Source: Nematostella vectensis
Taxonomy: Eukaryota > Cnidaria > Anthozoa > Actiniaria > Edwardsiidae
Direction of reading: 5' to 3'
Length of the DNA stretch: 60,000 nt
Assembly: GCF_932526225.1 (NCBI RefSeq)
Contig: NC_064035.1
Coordinates: 1,096,501 to 1,156,500, forward strand
The notes beneath the pieces were generated by a model that did no database searches, had not been told where the DNA came from, and was given only the letters and a program-made list of their open reading frames with translations. The translations under genes were made by a program, and so were the position numbers. Shown piece by piece: positions 46,101 through 55,585 of the stretch. Every line of letters starts with the position of its first letter. The stretch's first letter is position 1.

Positions 46101-49100
46101 GCCATCGGTACGTTTTTCTTGAGTTTGAAGTGTTGAGTGAGGGAGTCCATGGCTGTTTTATAGTCCTCCCCCTGTTGTTCAGCCGTAAAAGCGTGAAAAA
46201 TTTCTCGTATTCCAGCTCCTGCTAGGTGAAGAAGTATTGCTCGTTGTTGTTTCGAGTCTTTGATGCCAGATGCAGTGCAGTAGAGCTCAAATTCGGACTT
46301 CCAGATTGTCCATCTTTGTTCCAGCGTGGCTGGTTCGCCAATGCAGTCGAAGGCTTTTGGCGTTGGTAATCCTGATAAACAGACGGCCATACCGGCTTTT
46401 TTTTTGACAGATTTAACTTCAGTATGTGTTTATCCAGTTGTTGATCCCATCCTCGTCGCCAGAATGTGGTGTTCGGCAAGGAACAAAGCAAAAAGAAACA
46501 GACTCGTGGTCTTCCACATTTAATACAAGATGGCGGATCTCTGACATGTGTTCTACCATGGTGCATTGCGCACCTTAACAATCCATAATGCAATGCGGCG
46601 GACACTACAGATATAAGTAGACATATAACTGTACAAATATAGTAAAACAAGTTTCCGGAGTTAAAACATATAGGGTTACTTGAAGAGATAGGAAACTATT
46701 TGAAAAGTAAGAAAGAACAGAAATCACTCGGACATAGACCCATCGGGATCACTAGTTATCGAGGGAGTTACTATCAAGCAAACCCAGTGGAAAGTGGTCC
46801 GTGTTAGTTGGAGGTTCGATTACAGATGACATCTGTTCTTACTAGCTTTTTGTTATATGCTTGTGAAAGTTGATAAAAACGCTCGTCCATTTCAGGAGGG
46901 CCAAGGGCCAGAGGCTTGTTATCCCCGACGCGGCGTTTTACGCAGACACCGATCACTTGCCTAAGTTCGACGAAGTAAAGATTCAGGAGGAGTTATCGAC
47001 CTTCTACGATCCTTCATCGATTACCCTCGCGTCCGACTATGCGTGCTTTAAATATTCTATGGGCGGCAACCTGAAGCTCTATGATGACCACATAGCGCTC
47101 TCAAGCCCTAAACGAAAGATCAAGAAACCTTCCTACAGCCCTTGTAAAACCGGAAGTGATTACGACCATTTAAAGCTAGAAACTTCTGGTGAAAAAACTG
47201 GAGAACTTATAAACGACAGCATGGATCTGACCGGGAAAAAGAGGAATGGTAGTCTTAACGAGACTGGTGATGACATGGATTTCGGAGCTACGCATTTGCG
47301 TGCAAGCTTTGAGCATCTGGATATCTCGGATATGCCAGGAAAATTGCTCTCGAGTAACGCCTCGAGAATTTCCAGGAAAAGTGGTTTTGAGCAAGAGGTG
47401 GAGAGCCCGAGGTATTTCCCGAGTAAGGACCGGGACTACTCTCCTATTCGCACGGACGCCAAAGAGAGGAGTCCTGACTATATGCTAACTGCACCGACAA
47501 CTAACGAGCGAGAAACTAACTGTTCCCCGGCACCTAAACCTGGCATGAGCACAGGGACGCGTCACGACTCCAGGCCGGATGATGGAGCTACAGACGCTGC
47601 AAACACGGACAGATCGATGGGCGCTAAGGATACTTGGGATGCGAACAAACATGGCGCTTGGGATGCGAACAAACATGGCGCTGCAGGCATGAACGTGTTG
47701 CAGAGTATGAGCCGGTACGATCGCACGCTCAATTATGTGAATCAGCAAAGCAGGACGTTACAGACTGGTGACTACAATGAACTCAATGCGGAGCTATCTG
47801 ATTTAAGTTCAGAGGTTTTCACGGATGGGGAACTCCTGGATACGATTCCTGACTCAGGAAATTGGTCTAACGATAGATTGGACAAAGACTTTTACCCAGA
47901 TTCTCCGACCTCGGAATTCGCGTTTTCGAAGACGCCCTGCAGCTCGAGGAAAAACAGCGTGGAGTCGCTGCTGTCAGAGGACAGTATCCCTGAAGAGACA
48001 CCAAGCAAGATGCCGATACGCACGTCAATAGGTAAGTGTTACACCGTGACCAGGAATCGGGCAGTATCTCTGAGGAGACGCCAAGCAAGTTGCCGATACG
48101 CACGTCAATAGGTAAGTGTTAGACCGTGACCAGGAATCGGGCAGTATCTCTGAGGAGACGCCAAGCAAGTTGCCGATACGCACGTCAATAGGTAAGTGTT
48201 ACACCGTGACCAGGAATCGGGCAGTATCTCTGAGGAGACGCCAAGCAAGTTGCCGATACGCACGTCAAGAGGTAAGTGTTAGACCGTGACCAGGAATCGG
48301 TACAGTATCTCTGAAGAGACGCCAAGCAAGATTATCATTTCTGTCAATTAGTTACGCAGTGATTGCTTCGAAATCTCAGAACTTTTAATTTCTATTGTTT
48401 TAGTGGTAAATGCAAACAAGACGACTCCACTCGCCAATGGGCCGACACGCAGTACAACAAAAATGGTACGAATACCACGCAGTTAAGTCTTCTATTTCTT
48501 AACTCATTGTGTGTTCGTTAGAGATGATCTCAATCATGTCTTATATTTCATTTTAACAGTTTGTGCCCACGGCTACGAAAAAGGCTGAAACAAAGAATGC
48601 AAAGGCTAAGACGGTCACACCCGGCAACACTGCCCATAGACAAGGTAAGTCGATGTAAGGCAATACTTATTACACTACAAGCAAAGTACCTTTTGTCTTG
48701 ACAATACTTATTGCATTACAAGCAAAGTAACTTTTGTCTTGACAATACTTATTGCATTACAAGCAAAGTAACTTTTGTCTTGACAATACTTATTGCATTA
48801 CAAGCAAAGTAACTTTTGTCTTGACAATACTTATTACACTACAAGCAAAGTAACTTTTGTCTTGACAATACTTATTACACTACAAGCAAAGTAACTTTTG
48901 TCTTGACAATACTTATTACACTACAAGCAAAGTAACTTTTGTCTTGACAATACTTATTGCATTACAAGCAAAGTAACTTTTGTCTAGACAATACTTATTG
49001 CATTACAAGCAAAGTACCTTTTGTCTTGACAATACTTATTACACTACAAGCAAAGTAACTTTTGTCGTTACAATACTTATTGCATTACAAGCAAAGTAAC

Positions 49101-52100
49101 TTTTGTCTTCACAATACTTATTGCATTACAAGCAAAGTAACTTTTGTCTTGACAATACTTATTGCATTACAAGCAAAGTAACTTTTGTCTTGACAATACT
49201 TATTACACTACAAGCAAAGTACCTTTTGTCTTGACAATACTTATTACACTACAAGCAAAGTAACTTTGTCTTGACAATACTTATTGCATTACAAGCAAAG
49301 TAACTTTTGTCTTCACAATACTTATTGCATTACAAGCAAAGTAACTTTTGTCTTGACAATACTTATTGCATTACAAGCAAAGTAAATTTTGTCTTGACAA
49401 TACTTATTACACTACAAGCAAAGTACCTTTTGTCTTGACAATACTTATTACACTACAAGCAAAGTAACTTTTGTCTTGACAATACTTATTGCATTACAAG
49501 CAAAGTAACTTTTGTCTTGACAATACTTATTGCATTACAAGCAAAGTAACTTTTTTCTTGACAATACTTATTACACTACAAGCAAAGTAACTTTTGTCTT
49601 GACAATACTTATTGCATTACAAGCAAAGTAACTTTTGTCTTGACAATACTTATTGCATTACAAGCAAAGTAACTTTTGTCTTGACAATACTTATTGCATT
49701 ACAAGCATAGTAACTTTTGTCTAGACAATACTTATTGCATTACAAGCAAAGTAACTTTTTCTTGACAATACTTATTACACTACAAGCAAAGTAACTTTTG
49801 TCTTGACAATACTTATTACACTACAAGCAAAGTAACTTTTGTCGTTACAATACTTATTGCATTACAAGCAAAGTAACTTTTGTCTTGACAATACTTATTG
49901 CATTACAAGCATAGTAACTTTTGTCTTGACAATACTTATTACACTACAAGCAAAGTACCTTTTGTCTTGACAATACTTATTACACTACAAGCAAAGTAAC
50001 TTTTGTCTTGACAATACTTATTGCATTACAAGCAAAGTAACTTTTGTCTTGACAATACTTATTGCATTACAAGCATAGTAACTTTTGTCTAGACAATACT
50101 TATTGCATTACAAGCAAAGTAACTTTTTTCTTGACAATACTTATTACACTACAAGCAAAGTAACTTTTGTCTTGACAATACTTATTACACTACAAGCAAA
50201 GTAACTTTTGTCGTTACAATACTTATTGCATTACAAGCAAAGTAACTTTTGTCTTGACAATACTTATTGCATTACAAGCATAGTAACTTTTGTCTTGACA
50301 ATACTTATTACACTACAAGCAAAGTAACTTTTGTCTTGACAATACTTATTGCATTACAAGCAAAGTAACTTTTGTCTTGACAATACTTATTACACTACAA
50401 GCAAAGTAACTTTTGTCTTGACAATACTTATTGCATTACAAGCATAGTAACTTTTGTCTTGACAATACTTATTACACTACAAGCAAAGTAACTTTTGTCG
50501 TTACAATACTTATTGCATTACAAGCAAAGTAACTTTTGTCTTGACAATACTTATTGCATTACAAGCATAGTAACTTTTGTCTCGACAATACTTATTACAC
50601 TACAAGCAAAGTAACTTTTGTCTTGACAATACTTATTACACTACAAGCAAAGTACCTTTTGTCTTGACAATACTTATTGCATTACAAGCAAAGTAACTTT
50701 TGTCTTGACAATACTTATTGCATTACAAGCAAAGTAACTTTTGTCTTGACAATACTTATTGCATTACAAGCAAAGTAACTTTTGTCTTGACAATACTTAT
50801 TGCATTACAAGCATAGTAACTTTTGTCTCGACAATACTTATTACACTACAAGCAAAGTAACTTTTGTCTTGACAATACTTATTACATTTGATAATACTTA
50901 CATCGTAACTGCATAAAGTCCCATGAGAGTACAATTTGGAATGTCTTATGCACGGCGTCTATTTTGGGCTAGGGGTCTTATACAGGAAGCGACAAATATA
51001 AACTATTTATTCCCCTTTTGACTCACTGTATCTTAACATTGTTTTAAACATTGAATTCTAAAAAAGGAGACCTTTGTCTGCGTCCACAAATTAAAGGCTT
51101 CCCCTTACCCCAGTTGCCTTTGTGCGTTTAATAATTCGTTGCTATTTATTACATTTTCTTTCCCAGGTGGCGGACGAGGGAAGATTACAAAAAGAAAAGT
51201 AGATTACTCGAACACGAAGTCTAAAGTGAACTCTTTCGCCAACTTTAATCACACACCGGGAGGCGGAAGTGCCAAAGTAAGTGCGACACTTTCGACGGTA
51301 CTGTACCCCTAGAAGACGGTACTGTACCCCTAGAAGACGGTACCGTACCCCTAGAAGACGGTACTGTACCCCTAGAAGACGGTACCGTACCCCTAGAAGA
51401 CGGTACTGTACCCCTAGAAGACGGTACCGTACCCCTAGAAGACGGTACCGTACCCCTAGAAGACGGTACCGTACCCCTAGAAGACGGTACCGTACCCCTA
51501 GAAGACGGTACCGTACCCCTAGAAGACGGTACCGTACCCCTAGAAGACGGTACTGTACCCCTAGAAGACGGTACTGTACCCCTAGAAGACGGTACCGTAC
51601 CCCTAGAAGACGGTACCGTACCCCTAGACGACGGTACCGTACCCCTAGAAGACGGTACCGTACCCCTAGAAGACGGTACTGTACCGCTAGGAGACGGTAC
51701 CATACCCCTAGGAGACGGTACTGTACCCCTAGAAGACGGTACTGTACCCATAGAAGACGGTACTGTACCCCTAGAAGACGGTACTGTACTCCTAGAAGAC
51801 GGTACCGTACCCCTAGAAGACGGTACCGTACCACAAGAAGACGGTACTGTACCCCTAGAAGACGGTACCGTATCCCTAGAAGACGGTACTGTACCCCTAG
51901 AAGACGGTACCGTACCCCTAGAAGACGGTACTGTACCCCTAGAAGACGGTACTGTACCCCTAGAAGACGGTACCGTACCCCTAGAAGACGGTACCGTACC
52001 CCTAGAAGACGGTACCGTACCCCTAGAAGACGGTACCGTACCCCTAGAAGACGGTACTGTACCCCTAGAAGACGGTACTGTACCCCTAGAAGACGGTACT

Positions 52101-54459
52101 GTACCCCTAGAAGACGGTACCGTACCCCTAGAAGACGGTACCGTACCCCTAGAAGACGGTACCGTACCCCTAGAAGACGGTACTGTACCGCTAGGAGACG
52201 GTACCATACCCCTAGGAGACGGTACCGTACCCCTAGAAGACGGTACCGTACCCCTAGAAGACGGTACCGTACCCCTAGAAGACGGTACTGTACCGCTAGG
52301 AGACGGTACCATACCCCTAAGAGACGGTACTGTACCCCTAGAAGACGGTACTGTACCCATAGAAGACGGTACTGTACCCCTAGAAGACGGTACTGTACCC
52401 CTAGAAGACGGTACCGTACCACAAGAAGACGGTACTGTACCCCTAGAAGACGGTACCGTATCCCTAGAAGACGGTACTGTACCCCTAGAAGACGAGAAAA
52501 GCTGGAGATTGTTTTCTACATTGTCGACTAAACTAAAACTATGTGGTTTATTATTTTTAAAAAAATCAAAATTACTTTCATGAGAATTTAAAAAAACTGA
52601 GTTCTTCAAATGTTTGAGCTGCCTTTATCGCTTGAACACTGACGCGAAAACAAAGTCGAACGAAAGAATTGATTGTAAATCGTAAAATAAAAATGAATGT
52701 AAAAAAAAGGAATTTACTGCAGGGGTCTGAAAAGACATTGTACATTTTAACTATGATCTCAGTCATGTGAATCGTGTTGTCTTGACTCGGATAATTTCCC
52801 CTCAGATTCCGTCCAAGCCCATTGCCAGCTATAGGACCGTCGAGCCTCGCACTGACACACATGGAATCGAGGCGTACAGTAACTTGCCAGCAGAATTCCA
52901 AGAGATCGCTCGACGACTCGCGAGGCAGGACAAGGACCTCCGGAACATCAGTACTAGTGGGAGCAGTTCAGGGGGGCGCAGTCGACCAAGGTCTCGAATC
53001 TCGAGTAATAAATCGGGTCGAGGTGGGAGCCTCAGTCCAAATACCGAGCGCAGAACAGTTAATCATACGAAAGGTCCAGGCAGCCATCTTTCTGCTTCGG
53101 CCCTCAGTCTGGGCTCGACCAAAAAGCGCCACCCGGTTAACCGCACCCCAAGTCTGCACTCGAGACCCGTCACGCCAAGCCTGAGTCGGTCACACCCCGC
53201 CACATACTGCACGCCGCACTCACGACCGACGTCACGCTCATCCTCGCCGGTCAGGTCACGCAACTCATCACCGACACGTAGTCACAGGTCACGGCCATCA
53301 TCACGGTCCTCGTCACCAAACCGAGGTCGCCGGTCACGCACATCATCGCCGAGACGGAATCGGTCACACAACGCATCCCCGACGGGGAACAGACAGCCAA
53401 TAGGCTCTTCACCGGCACGTGACGCATCGTCACGAAATTCTTCTTCTAAAGAGAAATCTCGTCGAAGGTCTCCATCACGCAATCGCTTGAATAATTCCCG
53501 CCCAACTACTCCAGTTTCAGACATTCTCTCGGTCAACGGTAAGCCGGTCATTTGGTTATTTGTCTTTGCTCTACACCATAGAACACTCCACACGCTTGGT
53601 CATTTGTCTTTGCTCTGCACCATAGAACACTCCACACGCTTGGTCATTTGTCTTTGCTCTACACCATAGAACACTCCACACGCTTGGTCATTTGTCTTTG
53701 CTCTACACCATAGAACACTCCACACGCTTGGTCATTTGTCTTTGCTCTATGTCAGACCACAGAGTCAACTCACGCAACCACCATGGAAAATCTCTTAACT
53801 ATCTCCTTCAAAGTGGAATACAGCTAAGGAAAAGAGAATAGATAACAGATGAATTGCTCGAGCTTTGATAAAGGCTGCAGATACCAGTCGCAAATTATCA
53901 AAATGTTATCATGCTTATTGCTTAGCTTATTTTTCTTTGACAAATGCACAGAGCCTCGCTTTCATTCCCAATTTCGGCACCAGTCTGCGCCGGCCAAGCG
54001 ATAGCGGAAATAAGCTTTTTGGCTCAAATTTCCACTATTTGCCCATAAAATGCGTTGATGGCATTGACCAGTTTTCTTGGTCTGTGCTCGTGGGAACTAT
54101 TCTTATAAGTGGAAGGTTCTACTCACAAACCTTTTTCTCATTTTATAGTTTCCCGCTTATGTGAGAGTTAACCTTAATAATTCAAAACCTTCCGCATCTT
54201 CTTTTTCTTTCACTCTTGCCCCATTCCTCCTCTAGGAGGACGATCTTTCCCGAGTTACCCATATTTGGGAAAGAAAAACTCTGCTTCAAAATCAAATAGA
54301 TACTTTTTAAGAGTTTTGATCTGTCTAAAGGGGAAGCAAATGATATGCAGATATTTTACGTTTTTCTATTCTGGATTGTGTACACAACCCAGGCTTAACA
54401 TCGAAGTGTGTTTCTCCACAGCTCGCTCAGTATTCCAAGTGATCCCGGTGAGCAGGTGA
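40122..54459 (+). CDS. Tau/MAP2/MAP4-type single-repeat protein with N-terminal hydrophobic segment
   Basis: Predicted exons: (40122)-40230, 46896-48031, 48404-48465, 48560-48643, 51167-51276, 52806-53538, 54236-54459. Start uncertain; ATG 40122 is the first in frame. The first exon has a hydrophobic stretch (VFQVLVLITMLVVLLVAFL, partly before that ATG) followed by KWKERKRRRK, as in a membrane anchor. Exon 51167-51276 encodes KVDYSNTKSKVNSFANF then NHTPGGGSAKI, matching the microtubule-binding repeat of tau/MAP2/MAP4 (VDLSK.TSK..S..N..H.PGGG). The following exon is very rich in RS/SP pairs, typical of basic microtubule-binding or disordered tails. Phases agree except at 48643/51167 (see findings). 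A tandem eight-residue duplication (WDANKHGA twice) lies at about 47635-47682. Function as a membrane-linked microtubule-associated protein is inference. Confidence 0.6.
40231..42088 (+). other. First intron of the tau-like gene, part before the retrotransposon
   Basis: AT-rich DNA without a recognised gene on either strand. Open frames here are short and show no motif. Confidence 0.4.
42094..42238 (-). repeat. 3' LTR of Ty3/Gypsy element
   Basis: A 145-bp terminal repeat beginning TGTGGTGTTCGG and ending GACACTACA, identical as read to 46465-46609. It is preceded by the target duplication GATAT (42089-42093). On the element's strand a polypurine tract (AAGTAAGGGGGGGGA, 42239-42253) adjoins this LTR. 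Confidence 0.93.
42353..46390 (-). CDS. gag-pol: Ty3/Gypsy-type Gag-Pol polyprotein, intact
   Basis: A single 1345-aa frame without stops or frameshift. In order: Gag with two zinc knuckles (CHRCNKQGHKAADC, CEKCGKIGHFKVCC); aspartic protease (DSGAS); reverse transcriptase with active site MHDD instead of the commoner YxDD; RNase H (TDASPVGLG); zinc-binding HHCC and integrase core with D, D and E in DLTEIPGG, RSDNGPPF and SNGEVERCN. RT wording (VAVEKPNGDVRICLD, FGVNMA) is close to invertebrate K02A2.6/Mag-like Gypsy elements. Gag and Pol are fused in one frame; no envelope gene. It starts 74 bp inside the 5' LTR. It is antisense within the intron 40231-46895. Confidence 0.95.
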   Translation of the reverse strand: MAVCLSGLPTPKAFDCIGEPATLEQRWTIWKSEFELYCTASGIKDSKQQRAILLHLAGAGIREIFHAFTAEQQGEDYKTAMDSLTQHFKLKKNVPMARQAFLTAVPKPGERIHQFAIRLQTLCEHCEYNDQKDSQIRDRILTFILDKPLKAKLFRLTLSKLLEIVNTYHDKEALVLVPDQGGVNQLRVQQKPDSADPKFDGRCHRCNKQGHKAADCRCSKNHQCEKCGKIGHFKVCCKSKQTSGKAKSASGPKSKGRKPSHVRQVEAVDVQETDSEEEEDVFNVFCTHTESPPGTMEISIGGVIQNVIIDSGASCNLMSERTFNDLSKGDIVLKPSSKQIFAYSSSDALNLKGSCMLNVHVPETNVDKRAKFFIVSGKASTLLGRELSEALGILKVGVQVNSCSSDFSAINTQLNSKAALKAKFPDVFHGLGKLKGFKLKLHIDQNIKPVAQPLRRIPFSRRQKVADKLEELEKLGVVEKVNSPTSWINPLVAVEKPNGDVRICLDMRQANQAILRERHPVPTMQETLQEISDAKIFTKLDLNMAFHQIKLSPESRDITTFAAPTGLYRYCRLLFGVNMATEKFQNLIWQVLKDCPGAFNMHDDILIVGRNQKEHDENLERAVQKLQDSGLTLNYEKCVVGASSMDFMGDTISADGLKLSDKKIEAIVEAPAPTNQSEVRSFLGSAQFCAKFIPQFATISAPLWDLTSKNAKWKWGAKEAESFAQIKHLLTCAPVMSYFTQGAQTRIITDASPVGLGAILEQRQPGDGQFRPVYYASRKLSKVEQRYSQFEREALAVKWACEKFHMFLYGTHFEILTDHKPLISVLGPKSKPPSARIERWLLYLQQFSYVVRHISGKENSADALSRLPVGPVQTADSKATSEYVFSTAKAAVPVAMTPKHVEVVSEKDPTLILVREAIRSGDFTRLTGTLYKAVSKELWIAGQLVMRGNRIVLPESLWKQAIILAHEGHQGMVRTKSRLRSKLWWPQMDAQAEQFIKACYPCQLVGPRGKPEPVRSTELPEEPWEDLATDLTEIPGGNHLLVVVDNYSRWPEVVLLKKTDAPHVITALEGIFRTHGIPYTVRSDNGPPFASKEFENFLEFLGIEHKKGIPYWPQSNGEVERCNRTILKVIRIANLQGNDWKKALDDFLFQYRTTNHAATGCSPAELLMGRQLRDKLPSVKIPKDRATESEWQHKLRDRDALSKLRQKEYADARRHAEPSGIDEGDEVLLRQTRRENKLSPVFEPEAYKVLQKTGNAVVLEDSDGNRKMRNVAQMKKFIKPQEAVAADMLPTPPEIAQEHQTAPETQNQSTLDCTAEMPASPGSLANQRPARTRQQPVRFKDYVLQ
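46465..46609 (-). repeat. 5' LTR of Ty3/Gypsy element, with adjacent primer-binding site
   Basis: Identical 145-bp partner of 42094-42238, followed by the target duplication GATAT (46610-46614). On the element strand, TGGCGACGAGGATGGGAT begins 3 bases inside the LTR (about 46445-46462). This is a plausible tRNA primer-binding site because it starts TGG next to the LTR; the tRNA is not identified. Confidence 0.93.
46615..46895 (+). other. End of intron before the large tau-like exon
   Basis: About 280 bp between the retrotransposon and the acceptor at 46895 (CATTTCAG/G). Nothing else is recognised. Confidence 0.4.
47979..48330 (+). repeat. 80-bp repeat containing a tau-like-gene splice donor, about 4 copies
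   Basis: The last ~50 bases of the exon (from GGACAGTATCCCTGAAGAG to CGTCAATAG, ending 48031), the donor GTAAGTG and about 20 further bases are repeated. Three good donors follow the true one at 80-bp spacing. Exon-derived parts share substitutions (CTGAGGAGACGCC for CTGAAGAGACACC) not found in the exon itself, so the extra copies arose from one another. Confidence 0.93.
48658..50886 (+). repeat. 41-bp minisatellite, about 54 copies
   Basis: Unit GACAATACTTATTGCATTAC then AAGCAAAGTAACTTTTGTCTT. Two main variants alternate (TTGCATTAC and TTACACTAC), plus rarer GCATAG and GTCGTTACAA marks. The array starts about 15 bp after the donor at 48644. Confidence 0.95.
51167..51276 (+). other. Exon with tau-type microtubule-binding repeat
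   Basis: The 36-residue exon contains one complete repeat of the tau/MAP tubulin-binding type: basic lead GKITKRK, VD.S, SK..S.AN, H.PGGG, ending SAK with Ile supplied by the next exon. Only one copy is visible in this gene, whereas vertebrate tau has three or four. Minisatellites fill the introns on both sides. Confidence 0.8.
51290..52494 (+). repeat. 21-bp minisatellite, about 57 copies, with KpnI-type palindromes
   Basis: Unit ACGGTACCGTACCCCTAGAAG or its T variant (GGTACTGTACC). The C form contains the 10-bp palindrome ACGGTACCGT. The array starts about 15 bp after the donor at 51277. All frames that avoid CTAG phasing are open because 21 is a multiple of three, producing several false proteins of over 400 residues. 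Confidence 0.95.
53541..53746 (+). repeat. 44-bp tandem repeat, about 4.5 copies, at a splice donor
   Basis: Unit GGTCATTTGTCTTTGCTCTA then CACCATAGAACACTCCACACGCTT. It begins within six bases of the donor at 53539 (AACG/GTAAGCC). Confidence 0.92.
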
Positions 54460-54729
54460 TACAAGCAATAGATAAGCATAGATATATTGTACATAGAGTT
54501 ATCCAATAACTAATTTTATGTATTGATTATCAGAATTACCAAGGAATTTAAGCAAGAACATTTTAAGCATTTTTACATTTTGTCAAATATATGTCTATAA
54601 ATATTTATGCTCTCTTGATCTTATTGATTGATTATTAGAATAGCCAGGTTGCTCTTCACTTTATCAGTATTTTTACGTCTAGTACATATATATTTATAAG
54701 CACTTCTATACACATTTTATAACAGCGTA
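54460..54729 (+). other. Probable 3' UTR of the tau-like gene
   Basis: AT-rich sequence with repeated TATATTTATAAGCA/TATATGTCTATAAAT-like segments between the stop codon and the poly(A) signals. No other feature is recognised. Confidence 0.45.
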
Positions 54730-54744
54730 AATAAAATGAATAAA
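54730..54744 (+). terminator. Two overlapping-region poly(A) signals of the tau-like gene
   Basis: AATAAA at 54730-54735 and at 54739-54744, about 270 bp after the stop codon at 54457-54459. Confidence 0.5.
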
Positions 54745-54884
54745 CCAACTGGTGGTCGCATTTCAAGATTTGGAAATGAGTAGTACAGGTGGGGTTGTGT
54801 CCTCAATATTTTTTTAATTTTTTTGTATCATGCCCCCCCTCCCCCCCAATAATTCGCGGCCTGCTACAGATCTGCCACAACAGC

Positions 54885-55270
54885 CTCGTATTCGAGAACT
54901 GCCCTTTCACACAGCGCTCGAGATGACCAATCAACGTATTCAAGAACTGCCCTTTCACACACAGCGCCCGAGATGACCAATCAACGTATTTGAGAACTGC
55001 CCTTCCACACACAGCGCTCGAGATGACCAATCAACGTATTCAAGAACTGCCCTTTCACACACAGCGCTCGAGATGATCAATCAACGTATTCAAGAACTGC
55101 CCTTTCACACACAGCGTTCGAGATGACCAATCAACGTATTCAAGAACTGCCCTTTCACACACAGCGCTCGAGATGATCAATCAACGTATTCAAGAACTGC
55201 CCTTTCACACAGCGCTCGAGATGACCAATCAACGTATTCAAGAACTGCCCTTTCACACAGCGCCCGAGAT
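54885..55270. repeat. 50-52-bp tandem repeat, about 8 copies, between convergent genes
   Basis: Unit CTGCCCTTTCACACACAGCG then CTCGAGATGACCAATCAACGTATTCAAGAA, with loss of one CA in some copies. It lies between the 3' ends of the plus-strand tau-like gene and the minus-strand gene. Confidence 0.93.
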
Positions 55271-55451
55271 GATCAGCCTGCTTATATTAAATTGAAGATT
55301 TTTGCTAAAATAACTTGGGGGATATAATCTCTAAGATTCCCTATATTTTCTTGTAATCTATTATTTCATCAGCTGTCGTCGAGGTTGGGTTCAGAGAGAG
55401 GGGGAACTCAAAAAGAAAATAACATTGTTTTCCATTTGTGGCAATAAATAA

Positions 55452-55457
55452 TTTATT
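55452..55457 (-). terminator. Poly(A) signal for the minus-strand gene
   Basis: TTTATT on the plus strand (AATAAA on the minus strand), about 130 bp after the minus-strand stop at 55586-55588. Confidence 0.45.
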
Positions 55458-55585
55458 CATATTATAGACAATAAAGATAATAATTAATTTGGATAAAATC
55501 TTTGACATTTTCACAATAAAAGCGATGTGTTTTTGTTTTCCATTCTGGGCTATTCCTCATAATGCTATCCTGTAGAGCAAGAGGA

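Noticed and set aside
51142-52609. Three frames of more than 400 codons on both strands (Arg/Tyr- or Ser/Gly/Thr/Val/Pro-rich)
   Set aside because: All are translations of the 21-bp minisatellite; the true exon frame stops at TAG in the first unit.
53063-53593. Minus-strand frames opposite the Arg/Ser-rich exon
   Set aside because: They are shadows of the plus-strand exon 52806-53538, which has correct phases on both sides.
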